64,000 bases of DNA from Hippasteria phrygiana. Taxonomy: Eukaryota > Echinodermata > Asteroidea > Valvatida > Goniasteridae. Location of the stretch: assembly GCA_037893225.1 (NCBI GenBank), contig JAZGUH010000225.1, forward strand, positions 248,001 through 312,000, given 5' to 3'. The notes beneath the pieces are model-generated. The model had not been told where the DNA came from. It did not search any database and saw only the letters and a program-made list of their open reading frames with translations. The position numbers and the translations under genes are program-made. Of the stretch, positions 46,498 to 56,357 are shown piece after piece. Position 1 is the first letter of the stretch. Every line of letters starts with the position of its first letter.

Positions 46498-48246
46498 GAC
46501 AACATTCACACAGACCACTGGGAAAAGTGCAACTCTTTCGAAAACGTAATCTCAAATGAGATTTTTATTTATGCCATATTTCTGTCACCATCAGCCTGGT
46601 ATCAGATCTACATGTAGTCGATGAGTCCAATTAAAGGCTCCAGTGTTAATTCCAGTGATGGACCCAGCACTCATCCTGGGTTAGGAAACGTTCGATGAAA
46701 TTAGCTGGATCTGCATTACTTCTTCAGAGTCAACCTACAAACTTTTCAGCCGACCCTCATACTGTACAAGTATGTACATGTATGTATGTAAACTACACAT
46801 GTAGGCCTACTACTTGAGTACATCAACACGTCATTTGTTTGTTGGTTTGTTTTCATTTGAAGAATTACATGACATACACAGCAATTCAGAATACCCAATA
46901 AGCACATCGATATCGCTACATGTAGGCATTTGTCGATAACACAATTACCAGGTGGCTTATTTGACACTCATGCGCACATACAGGGTTATCATGATCACCA
47001 GGGACTGCTGCAAGAATTTGTTGAAATGCAACATTACTGTGTCCAAAAAATAATAATAATCATACTAGCCTATAATGTACTACATGTACCTACATGTACA
47101 TGTATGTATACAATGTAAATTTACACTGCCATGCACTCCCCGAGGTTAAATACATGTACCATGGCAGTGCACAGAAAGAAACAAGAACATGAACACTGTA
47201 CATGAACTTGCACACCATGTATTCAAGCAACATGACAACATACATTTTGTGCATGTACAGTACATACATGTACAATGTAACTGAACGAGCGCACAGTGAA
47301 CAATGTACATGTATGTGCAGTATGCAAGTGTAATTATGCTGGACGTGGGTACTTGTACATTTTTCCATTTTGATTCTTACACAATCCATTCCATGTCCGT
47401 GTTACGAGTTAAAATTCACTACTGAACTTACCTTTGCAATGTACGTACATGTACATGCAATATTTAACACGAGGTAATTTTTATGTGTAAAAATATTTTG
47501 TCCTTTGTAATTGTTGATACCAGTGGCTGTGCATGCACGATGAGGTCATAGTTCAAGTCCAATTGATCAAGGCTCACTGGGTTTTCATTTACAAAAGACT
47601 CATTCAGCATATAAAACGTTTTTAGTACAATATTTATTGTGTTTCTGGAAGGCATTCACGCCTCTGACAGACTGACTAATAATGTTTTGTACCAAAGCAG
47701 GCAACCTCTGTTAAACCCATTGTTCAGTTAAATAATGGAACCACACAATAGGATTAAACGATGTGAACACATAAAAGACACTATTTCCATGTTACTATAC
47801 ATTTCCAGGTCTTTTATAGCAATTTCAGGGAGTAATTGCAGAAAATATTTTTTTTTTATTTTGATGCAAATTTTCATCCTGAGCCAAAGCATGGCATTAG
47901 ACTTTTACAGGCAAATCAGTGGTTTCTCCATACCATTGGGTACAAAAAAATACAAAATATTTGTATACTTTCTTGTAGATGGTGTCATGTTTTTGTTTAT
48001 AAAATATTAGATATCAAATAAAATAATCGAACTTTCTCCAAGAAAAATTTAAAAATCCATGTGGAACAGCACCGTGGGAATCCATTCCCAGCCAATATTT
48101 CTTTAAAACATTGTGAATGGGTTATTTTGGAGAACTGTTTTTTTTTTTACTGTTAGTATGCTTGTTGATGTGGAGTCCTATTACCAAACAAAACCAGTGT
48201 CCTCTTGCATAAATCAACCGGAAAAATGGTAAAAGATTTGTTTTTA

Positions 48247-48670
48247 CCAGTTCGCGTCGGAGGACGTGCTAACACGCTCTGGCTGTTTTTATACACGGGC
48301 ATGGCTGACGGGTTAAAACGTCAAGCTTGCCTCGACTCACCTCCGGGTGACGTCTCAACACGCTAATCCCTCATTTGTTTTGTACACACACACACACAAA
48401 GTCCGAGAAGTCTGTGGAGGTGGACAGTGTGTTGAACTTGAACTTGGCCGCTATGCACGGCCTGTTGTTCTACAATTTACGCTCCGATGGGCACACCCGG
48501 AGTATTGAAATATATGAGGTTTCGGCAAGAAATATTGTACAAATACTGTTGAAATGACTCTTGCAAATCAGTATTTGTGGCGTTTGGCTGTATATCAGAA
48601 GTTGGCTGCTATATTTTGCATTTTTTTGAAAATAGAAATTTTCGGCAAAAATAATCCCGGCGCGAACTGG
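48247..48670. mobile_element. TTAA element with CCAGTTCGCG ends
   Basis: Ends CCAGTTCGCGTCGG / CCCGGCGCGAACTGG, 424 bp. Right flank TTAA (48671-48674); left flank TTTA (48243-48246), one change from TTAA. Inside are CACGCTCTGGC, a (CA)n run and a short frame, none recognisable. Confidence 0.6.
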
Positions 48671-49304
48671 TTAATGCTTTAAATTCAAATTCAAATTGAA
48701 ATCTTTACCAACATTTTTAGTCACATCGCATCGCAGACGGGGCTCTATAACTTGCGCTTAGCGTTCTTCTTCTTCTTCTTCTTGTGCCAAATTAGTTTTC
48801 GCGACACGGCTCAACAGAAGAGGGCGCTACAACATTTTCTATGCTTTACTGATTCATGGGTGGACGACGCGGCTCCTGCACGAATTCGTGCTTCTTACCA
48901 ACACATACATGACATGTACAAACACAATTGCATGTATGTATGTATGCGACCGTGTATGGATGGAGTTCTCCAAAAAGCATGAGCTTGTCAAGTGGAGACC
49001 CACTGTGTAAAATTAATAACGATTACAAAGAAAATGTGAAATAACGACATAAAAGTTGGTACACGGCTACAGTATGTACATGTAGAAATATGAATTAAAA
49101 TTGTGAATATTAATACTAGAGAAAGGAAATTATGCAAATATCTGTTGATTGAGTATGCAAATATCTGTTGATTGAGTATTCAAAAGAAAACAAATATTGA
49201 GATCAAGCTCATAATTTTGTAAGATACAATATGGCTTACATGTACAATAAGTTGAACTGTACATTTATTGCATAGTTCATTTAATCCAAATCTTCTAAAT
49301 TCTT

Positions 49305-49745
49305 ATAAATCCAACAAAATCCAACAGTGGTAAAAAGCTGTTGTTATTTATTGGATTCAGAAGACAACACAAACTACATGGTGTGTTGGATAACTGTTGT
49401 ATTCAGAAGGGTAGCAGGTAAATTTGGATTCTGTCGAAAAAATGTAATTTGTACAGTTTACACAGGGTGGAAGTTAAATATACCTGTTGGATTTTGTCGT
49501 ATTTATCAGGGTGGAAGGGGAATCGTATGGAAGCAGACTTCTAGTAAAACATTTGTTGGATTTGGGATGGCACATACAAACAAATACCTGTTGTATTTTG
49601 TTGGATTTAGCAGGGTAGCTGCAGAATGCCACTCGAGTCTGGTATGCAGGCAGTACAACTGCAGAATCCAACAAAATTTGCTGTTGGATTTTGTTGTATT
49701 TAGCACGCTTTCTCTTTTCAGTTTTGTTGGAAATTATGGATTTAG
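49305..49745 (+). repeat. TTGGATTTTGTTGTATT short-word repeat region
   Basis: Irregular recurrences of CTGTTGGATTTTGT, GTATTTAGCAGGGTAGC and CAGGGTGGAAG over 440 bp. A 143-codon frame crosses it, but it is made of these repeats and shows no domain. Confidence 0.55.
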
Positions 49746-49927
49746 CAGGAACATATGAAAAACACTGAAGAGTGTTAGGGATAAAGAGAACAATCCGTGC
49801 AAACGGTTTTATTGTGAAAAGTTGTCCATCGTAGCATATAGTTTGTTCTTTGAATTAAAGATAACATGATCTTGGTGGTCAATACGAGATTGATCTTGGT
49901 TCTCTGTACATATGTACTGGTTAGTAC

Positions 49928-50173
49928 TGGGGCCAACTTTACGGAGCTGCTAAGCACAAACATTTGCTGAGCACCAAAAAAATCTTGCTTAGTTAAATTA
50001 GGTTACCAGCCAAAAGGCCATGGGATTTTCATGCTAAGCAAACAACAGCTGAATGCCAGCCACAATCGATACATTTCACATCAAAATTTGGTTAATAATC
50101 CTATATTTACCAAGGAAGATTTGTCATGCTAAGCAAATTGTTGTGCTTAGCATCGCCGTGAAATTGGCTCCAG
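49928..50173. mobile_element. MITE, CCAATTTCATGGAGCTG family, with 8-bp duplication
   Basis: Ends TGGGGCCAACTTTACGGAGC / GCCGTGAAATTGGCTCCAG. Flanked by GTTAGTAC (49920-49927) and GTCAGTAC (50174-50181), an 8-bp duplication with one mismatch. Inner TACCAGCCAAAAGGCCATGG matches the other family copies. Confidence 0.65.
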
Positions 50174-51299
50174 GTCAGTACATGTACATGTACTTACTAG
50201 TTATGCGATATCTTTAAAGAGGAAGTTCAGTGCTGAGTGGCATTTTTCTGAAATATATTTTAAAGTGTAGAGTGTACTAATATATAACACAAAGGCATAG
50301 TCCCATTTTTTTAATTTGAGCGCTTCATATATTTATAATTGGGGAAATTCTTCAGGATTTTTCTTGCCCGGCCGCATAAAAATAAAATAAACAGTCATCA
50401 GTTCCATCTAGCAGTTCCAAGGATTTGTGACGTTACAGCTGGGAGTCATGATTCATCGACTGTTTGCTGCTATATCATACATGTACACACTGTATATCCG
50501 ACTACTTTTGCTGAGCAGGGTTGCCTCAGCATGACAGCGATACTGAGGATATGGTTTCACCTTTCATTGTATTCAGTTCATCCTAGTCCATGCTGGTGAA
50601 GTGTACACAACACTGACATGCTAAACACTTATAATTTCAGAATTATTCTGGAAATGTAACCAAAAAAGTTGGCTTTCAAAATAATCTTCTAAAATATACC
50701 AAAGAAATTCTTAACCTACGCATGTAATCATGTAATAACTGTAAAGGTGTACAAAATATACAAGGTTGTAGTGAATTTCCCAAAAGTTTGAATTTTAAGT
50801 TCTGAATAGGTTAAAATGATCTGGTGATATTAAAAACTTGTGCCTATAAAGTACCCCAGTCACAGACAGTCAGTGGGTCGTGGATTTAGAAATTGCATCA
50901 GAGCTCAGTCAGGCAATGTACGGAGTGGATCAACGGGATGGATTTATTAGGCAGAGACTACAGCATCGAGATCACGGATGAAAACAGGACTTTTGGTGCA
51001 TTCTTATGAAGTGTACATTGCACTATGCATTAAAATCTGCTCCACTTGGTTTCCACTGATTCAAGGTAATTAAAATATTTAGTTAATTACATTTATTAGT
51101 AAAACTGGTTGAGAATATTGCCCACAGTTGCTTTGTGTCAGAAAACAAAGGGACAGATCACACAGCAGGAAAGGAAACTGGAACTGAAAACTCCCAAAAC
51201 CACCAAATGTGATTCACCATGACTCTGCACTTTTTAACAAAAAAAATCAATCCATTTTTGGGGTTGGGCAATTTTTTTTATACATAATCTTTTTTTTAA

Positions 51300-51532
51300 C
51301 CCTAACGTTCATAAATCCATCAAAATCCTTCCCCTGTTTTGGAGGATTTCGACGGATTCAGGATACCTCCATATTGAAACCTGGGGGATTTTGATAGATT
51401 GAGGATTGTAAGCCTACATGTACCTCCATATTGAGCAGTCACCAAAACCAACTTTTAGTGCATGACAAAATAGGTGGATTTTGGCGGATTCAGGATACTT
51501 TCTAGTAAAGTTACCCAAAGGGTAACTAAGGG
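51300..51532. mobile_element. TTAA element, CCCTAAC-ended (copy E)
   Basis: 233 bp between TTAA 51296-51299 and TTAA 51533-51536. Ends CCCTAACGTTC / GGTAACTAAGGG. The core repeats GGATTTTGGCGGATTCAGGA and CCTCCATATTGA words; the subterminal TTTCTAGTAAAG is shared with other copies. Confidence 0.7.
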
Positions 51533-51954
51533 TTAATGCAGTATTTAAAATTCAAACTTTTTGAAATTCACTACACCGTACATGTATGCTTCATTTCCAC
51601 TGCATGCATACATAAATGTATGTGTAAACAATGGAGCATTAAATTTTCAAAACTTCTTAGTGCCCACCAAAATACCAAATCGTGTCCAAAGATAATTTAA
51701 CCTATGAGAGTCTCAGTCAGCAGGTAATTTCTGGACACAATTTGGAAAGTTATTCCACTTCCAAACATTGACCACTCATTGTGAAAAGCTGTGCTTTCTC
51801 ACATCTCAGGAAATCGTGTTGAAAAAAAGTTTTACACTCGGCTTTTAAATGTGTCGGTAAATACAAAATTTATTAACAGAGATCATTTAAACTCTTTTTG
51901 TGCCATTTGGGGTAAACATATACTCATAGAGCTGTATTAAATTACTAGAGCCAG

Positions 51955-52145
51955 GGTTGTTTGATTTAAATCACTTGATTTAAATCATTGATTTATTTAA
52001 TGATTTAAATCAATGAATTTTTTTTTTAATCACTAATAAAAATCACTTTTTTTTAATTTCTTTTATTTTGTAATGTAAAAACAATGTCTGATTATTCAAA
52101 CCTGACTTTTATTAACTTTAAATCACTTTTACTCACTCTACATGT
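51955..52145. repeat. GATTTAAATCA-rich repeat
   Basis: Overlapping palindromic GATTTAAATCA words (51963-52012), then T-rich DNA and a last TTAAATCACTTTTACTCACT. No borders or duplication found. Confidence 0.5.
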
Positions 52146-52689
52146 ATAAGTCCAGTTTCCCGAAGTTGTACTACATTTATCTTGTGTACAATGCATGATT
52201 TTGAAGTAATGTACAACCAACATTGTACATGCACATGTACGATGCCCAAGGTCCAATGTATTACTCAGACACTGATTTAAACCAGACTAAGTCTTTGGCC
52301 TCCCAATTTTACAGTTAATGGTTTTTACTCCATCTTGGTGGTCCCCATTAGGCCACCAAGGGGATGGAGCCTTTTCCCTTGGTGATAATACAGTATCTAG
52401 GCAGTATCATTTGCTCTCTCTGTTTTAAATATGCACTTTTCTGATACTGTGTATTTTTTGTTGTGCAGAGTGGAAAATAAAAGTGAAGCTTTTGCACAAT
52501 TTTAAAGGGCAAGTAAATTGCCGATCAAAATTTTTTACTTTTTGGACTTTTCTAATAGTTTAAATAAATTTTTCTGATATTTTTATCGCACATGCACGTA
52601 CGTACGTGGAGTTGATGCTGCTGGAAGGTTTTTTGTCGACATAACTCCTCTATATTCCCATTTATTTTGTCTTTTTTTTTTCTTTCCAG

Positions 52690-52925
52690 TATGAGTGTGG
52701 TTCTGAGATAATCATTATGCCTCGATCGTGTGTAGTTGGGGGTTGCATGAGCAACAGCGACACAAATCCTGACCTAACCTTCCTGCGATTCCCAGTGCTG
52801 AATGGAGTTCAAAGGCGACAGTGGGTCCGCTTTGTAGACAAATGGTCAAAAATATGAGGCAGAACATTTCGCCAAAGACTGTATTGATGATAGTATGGCA
52901 ATTGTTTGCAATAAGGTCAACCCCT
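52690..52925 (+). pseudogene. THAP-domain transposase exon with frameshift
   Basis: Acceptor CTTTCCAG at 52682-52689, ATG at 52717, donor GTAAGT from 52926. The frame reads MPRSCVVGGC (first two THAP zinc cysteines, spacing C-x4-C), LRFP, and RRQWVRFV with the invariant Trp. It then meets TGA at 52855-52857. In the next frame the expected EHFAKDC block follows, so one extra base destroys the third zinc ligand and shifts the frame. It could be an assembly error, but its place in a decayed element favours a true pseudogene. Confidence 0.7.
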
Positions 52926-53241
52926 GTAAGTACATCTGCGCGTGCGCGTTGCTTTGTTGCTAGCCTTGGTCAAGTGCAAGCAACTGCACTGAATGCCACC
53001 GTCTTTCCCCAGTGTACAAGGCACAAGTACGTGCAGTTAAGTGCAGCGAACTGCGTCTTGAGAAGAGATTAAAACCCGTGCAGCGCATCCATTGTTGTAC
53101 ATTGTGCAATGTCGTCTTGACAAAACATATGATACGATCGTTTTTTGACAGCTCGCATGTGATCGTCCATGGTAATATCATCTGTTACTAATCAACAATG
53201 CCGAAATAGAAACAAACGCTAGTATTTCTGGAGTGCCATAA

Positions 53242-53602
53242 CCCTAACCTTCCCAAATCCTCCAAAATCCTCTTTGCAAAATGGAGGAATTTGGAGGATT
53301 GAGAGCACTTGGAAGTTTATGCATCGGAGGATTTTGCAGGATTGAGGTTACTAGGGGTTTTTGCCCCTGCAGGAATATGGAGGATCCAGGTTATCAGGCT
53401 CAATGTGATACATGAGGATTTTGGAAGATTGAGGTTACTAGAGGTATGCAAAAAAAACCTGGAGGATTTTGGAGGATTCGTGCTATGGTCCCCATAAGAG
53501 GAATTTGGAGGATTCAGGTTATATGGAGTTTTAACACTTTGAAATCGGAGGATGTTGGAGGATTCAGGTTACATGGGGGGAAAATGATGTAGGGAGTTAG
53601 GG
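53242..53602. mobile_element. TTAA element, CCCTAAC-ended (copy F)
   Basis: Right flank TTAA (53603-53606), left flank ATAA (53238-53241). Ends CCCTAACCTTCC / GGAGTTAGGG. The core is a run of GGAGGATTTTGGAGGATT and CAGGTTA words, about ten units. It is nested within the THAP-bearing element. Confidence 0.65.
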
Positions 53603-53681
53603 TTAAAGAAGCCAACTGAAGGTAAATGTCGTAATACTCCAAATACTCAACGAGCGGAGGGAAGCCTTGTCAACCCGCCCC

Positions 53682-53692
<11 letters not shown>

Positions 53693-53712
<20 letters not shown>
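53693..53712 (+). repeat. Poly-C tract
   Basis: About 20 C (with flanking CTCC/CCG), inside the THAP-bearing element. Confidence 0.85.
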
Positions 53713-53713
<1 letters not shown>

Positions 53714-54094
53714 TTCCTGCCGGTTCCGACGCGACGGCCCCGGCCTCTGATCTTGCCGACTAGCCTTAGATCAAAAAATACGTAAACAGACTCTGCGTAA
53801 AACATCGTCGCATAATACAATGATGTCATATGTTTCTACAAGTAGACGTCATATGTTTCTACAAGTATACGTCATCACTCGCGCGATACGGCATGCAGTT
53901 GACCTTGGCCTTTTCTGAATCGAGCCAAAGTGGCTCAAAAGGAAAAGACTCGAAAACAATTTTTTTTTTTCTGACTCATGAAACTTCTTATATTAGTTTT
54001 GGGGAGGCATAAACTATCAGAAAAGTCTAAATTTTACTCGCAGTTTTACTTGCCCTTTAATCTCGCACTAAAATGTCATCCCAATGAAGGTGTT

Positions 54095-54361
54095 CAGCGC
54101 AATCTGGAGTCTTGCACAAGTTTATTGTACTCCCTCCTGAATTTATATCCCTATGAGTGAATTTCATTTAACCCTAACCCTGCCAGACACAGCACAGTGC
54201 ATCTGTGGTGACAGCTTGACCTTGCTGCACTCTCCTGCACACAAGTCAATGTGACAAAGTATGCAATCTGATGCGTCTGGCAGGGTTTCTAGCCAAAATA
54301 CCCTGGAGGGTTAGGGTTAAAGAGAGTACAATAAACTTGCGCAAGACTCCAGATTGCGCTG
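54095..54361. mobile_element. Hairpin element GCGCAATCTGGAGTC, loop interrupted
   Basis: Arms CAGCGCAATCTGGAGTCTTG ... GTTTATTGTACTC and the inverted GAGTACAATAAACTTG ... CAAGACTCCAGATTGCGCTG. The loop carries the TTAA insert 54172-54316, which therefore came later. Confidence 0.7.
54172..54316. mobile_element. TTAA element, CCCTAAC-ended (copy G)
   Basis: 145 bp between TTAA 54168-54171 and 54317-54320. Ends CCCTAACCCTGCC / GGAGGGTTAGGG. Inner CTGCCAGACACAG is mirrored by GCGTCTGGCAGG. Confidence 0.75.
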
Positions 54362-54822
54362 GACAAAGGCATCATTGCAAAAATGTTGAACAAATATTAA
54401 TCTGGGGCTAAGAGTGAGAGAAATTTTCCAACTGGTAAAAACAAATATTTTATCTTGAATCTCCGGCTCCATAGACATTGCACACAACCACTATGGCGGG
54501 TGGATATGATACTACTTTTTTCCGAATTAAATGTTCTTGCAACTTTATAGATACACATGTATTTAACTTCTCAACTGAAAAAAATACAATTGATTTTGTG
54601 TGCATAAAATGTTTAATTAATGCATACTGTACGTACGTACGTACCCAACATACTGCACCAAAATTACAATTACATGCTCACCACTGGAAAACTAGTAGCC
54701 TACTCTGTGTAGGTAAGACATGTATGTAAAAATGTTGTGTTTTCTTCCAAAATACAACATTTTGAAAAAAATAGCATCAGTATTTAAAGAACATTGTCCG
54801 AGGTTCCAAACTTTGGAGCGAC

Positions 54823-54995
54823 AAAACGATGTTTTCCTATCAATTATCGGCCAGCGGCACTGCGCGCGCCTTGGGGCTCGATATCCAACGGCTGTTTGCT
54901 GAAATACTGACAGCGATCAGCAAACAGCCATTGTATATCGAGCCCCAAGGCGCGCGCCATGCCGCTGGCTGATAATTGATCGGAAAACATCGTTC
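54823..54995. mobile_element. Near-perfect hairpin element AACGATGTTTTCC
   Basis: Arms of about 80 bp, starting AACGATGTTTTCC and ending GGAAAACATCGTT, with inner GCGCGCGCCTTGGGGCTCGA and its complement. A few mismatches only. No duplication seen. Confidence 0.75.
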
Positions 54996-55643
54996 ATGTT
55001 TAAAAACCCGCTCCATTACTTTGTAAACAGCTGGTTTGTGCATGCACCGAAGTTGCACGAAAAATTCACTTTTTTCGGGTTTAACTTGAGCATATTCTCA
55101 TTTTGAGGGGATAACAAGCTGCATGAATTACTACTCTGCATTTTGGGTGAGTGTTTGGTTGATATATTCAGAGAAACGGAAGATATCGGCAATAAAAAAA
55201 CCGACCCTTGCCAACCCAATAGGAGTGTTTCCAGGTCTAAATAGCGAATCTCACATGTCATGAGCCTAGTAGTAGAGCTGGAATTTTCAAGCTAACGTTA
55301 GTATAGTAGTAGTAGTACTGAGTTAGGCCTAAAGATTTATGAACAGAGATATTTAAAACATGCCATAATTTCACTTTCTGGGCAATTTAGGGTAAAATTA
55401 TCTCAGGCAAGGTGCAAGCCAGGAAAAAAATAGGAAATAACAGTGCTTCATTATCTAATTTAAAATGTTAACGAATTACGCGCCACGTAATTACCCGCCA
55501 TCGGTCGTCACACTTATCAGGCCTGGTGTGTAGCCTAAAACAGTTTAGTTACCTTCGTCTGCAAGTTCAGTGCAAACATGGAGGCCTACGTTAGCATAAG
55601 CATGGTTAATTATGCGCAAACAAAATCGAAAACGTTCACCTAC

Positions 55644-55659
55644 CCTTTCTATCTGTCAT
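55644..55659 (-). CDS. rel: Rel exon 1, coding part
   Basis: Sixteen coding bases: ATG at 55659-55657, encoding MTDRK plus one base, then donor GTAGGT from 55643. The split codon G|AT joins to exon 2 in phase. The short length makes this the least certain exon, but phase, donor and position beside the shared promoter agree. The 5' UTR runs to the right for an unknown distance. Confidence 0.65.
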
Positions 55660-56006
55660 ACTGAAAACAACACGAGTGTTTCATTCAACTTTTCTGAATG
55701 CAAGGACGAATAGTAGATGTGACGAAACGAGCCAATTGTCTTATTTTTGTCTGAAAACGCCGTGTTGTAACGCTGGAAAAACTCGGTACTTCCCCATATC
55801 AATGCCGCAGCTTGCAGGAATAAAAGTGACACAGTTTGGCAGCGCCCTCTATCGATGCTCGCATTTGATTGGTTGCCTCCAGAGCTAGGCAAACGCACAG
55901 TTTTAGTTGTTATGAAAACTGTCGTCTGCTTGTGCTATTTTGGGACAGATTTGCAACTGTTTGGGCTCAGTGTTCGTTTCGGTGGGCGGGTAGATTCATA
56001 GAAGGA
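55660..56006. promoter_or_regulatory. Shared bidirectional promoter region of Rel and SDCCAG8
   Basis: 347 bp between the two divergent start codons must contain both 5' UTRs and the core promoter(s). There is no TATA box at a sensible place; a CCAAT box in reverse (GATTGG at 55867-55872) is visible. The region is less AT-rich than the introns and, unusually for this window, free of recognised repeats. I saw no convincing NF-kB site. Confidence 0.6.
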
Positions 56007-56073
56007 ATGGAGCCATTAGATCTATCAGACTTAGGGGAGGGGACTTTATCAAGCTACCAAGAAACTGTTAGAG
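56007..56073 (+). CDS. SDCCAG8: SDCCAG8 exon 1
   Basis: ATG at 56007, 22 codons plus one base, starting MEPLDLSDLGEGTLSSYQ; donor GTAGGT at 56074. A second possible donor four bases on (GTAAGT) would break the frame with exon 2. An upstream in-frame extension exists, but the ATG is taken as start because it follows the promoter and the family starts near the LxxYQ motif. Confidence 0.8.
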
Positions 56074-56189
56074 GTAGGTAAGTTATTTATGAACAATTTG
56101 AAGATATTTCCCCCCATGATTTTTCCCAACAATGAAATTCAACAGTGACAGTGACCACTGAGCAGTGCTGAGTGAACATGGTGACGTCA

Positions 56190-56240
56190 TTGACAGTTAC
56201 TCCTAGAACTATGAGGTATAGTTCTAGGAGTAATTGACAG
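56190..56240. mobile_element. Second micro-palindrome with 7-bp target duplication
   Basis: A perfect hairpin at 56197-56233 with 16-bp arms (TTACTCCTAGAACTAT and its complement) and loop GAGGT, flanked by TTGACAG on both sides (56190-56196 and 56234-56240). Sequence unrelated to the CATGGAGG type, but the same design. In SDCCAG8 intron 1. Confidence 0.7.
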
Positions 56241-56313
56241 TGTAGTGTGTGTGATCTGGGTATAATTGTGTAGTTATGGGCCCCTCTTTGGTCCAATAAA
56301 CCTTTTCGACATT

Positions 56314-56357
56314 CTCAAAGCATGGAGGAAGGAACAAACCTTCCTCCATGCTCAAAG
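56314..56357. mobile_element. Micro-palindrome CATGGAGGAAGG (copy 3) with 7-bp target duplication
   Basis: A 30-bp hairpin (56321-56350) with 12-bp arms CATGGAGGAAGG / CCTTCCTCCATG and a 6-bp loop, flanked by CTCAAAG on both sides (56314-56320 and 56351-56357), exact. Confidence 0.8.

Larger units (their letters stand above)
52506..54056 (+). mobile_element. TTAA element carrying a THAP exon (Kolobok-like)
   Basis: Inverted ends AGGGCAAGTAAA / TTTACTTGCCCT, flanked by TTAA (52502-52505 and 54057-54060). Inside is a degenerate THAP zinc-finger exon and, further in, a CCCTAAC-type TTAA element (53242-53602). Kolobok transposons make TTAA duplications and encode THAP-domain transposases; TTAAAGGRR-type tips are known from related families. 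The rest of the transposase was not recognised, so the element is a deleted copy. Confidence 0.65.
45868..55643. other. Rel intron 1
   Basis: 9.8 kb, the first coding intron. It contains R1 (46118-46320), a palindromic MITE (46368-46497), ACATGTAC-rich DNA (47080-47350), TTAA elements (48247, 51300, 53242, 54172), a MITE at 49928, a THAP-bearing element (52506-54056) and two hairpins (54095, 54823). Nothing was recognised in about 47400-48200 and 50250-51250. Confidence 0.6.
24327..55659 (-). other. rel: Rel/Dorsal/RelA-type NF-kB gene locus
   Basis: Eleven coding exons, listed separately, join in consistent phase to 2013 nt, i.e. 670 codons plus stop. The product is a latent transcription factor of the NF-kB pathway: Rel homology DNA-binding half from about residue 60, IPT dimerisation half about 246-346, basic NLS KRRKK at 356-360, glutamine-rich stretch near 391-406 and an acidic serine-rich C-terminus. 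No ankyrin repeats follow, so it belongs to the Rel/Dorsal/RelA class rather than the p100/p105 class. Introns 1 (9.8 kb) and 2 (9.4 kb) are large and full of transposons. The gene starts head to head with SDCCAG8. Confidence 0.92.

Noticed and set aside
52821..53072. 83-codon frame downstream of the THAP start
   Set aside because: It is the shifted frame of the THAP exon run on into the intron; it does not restore the zinc finger.
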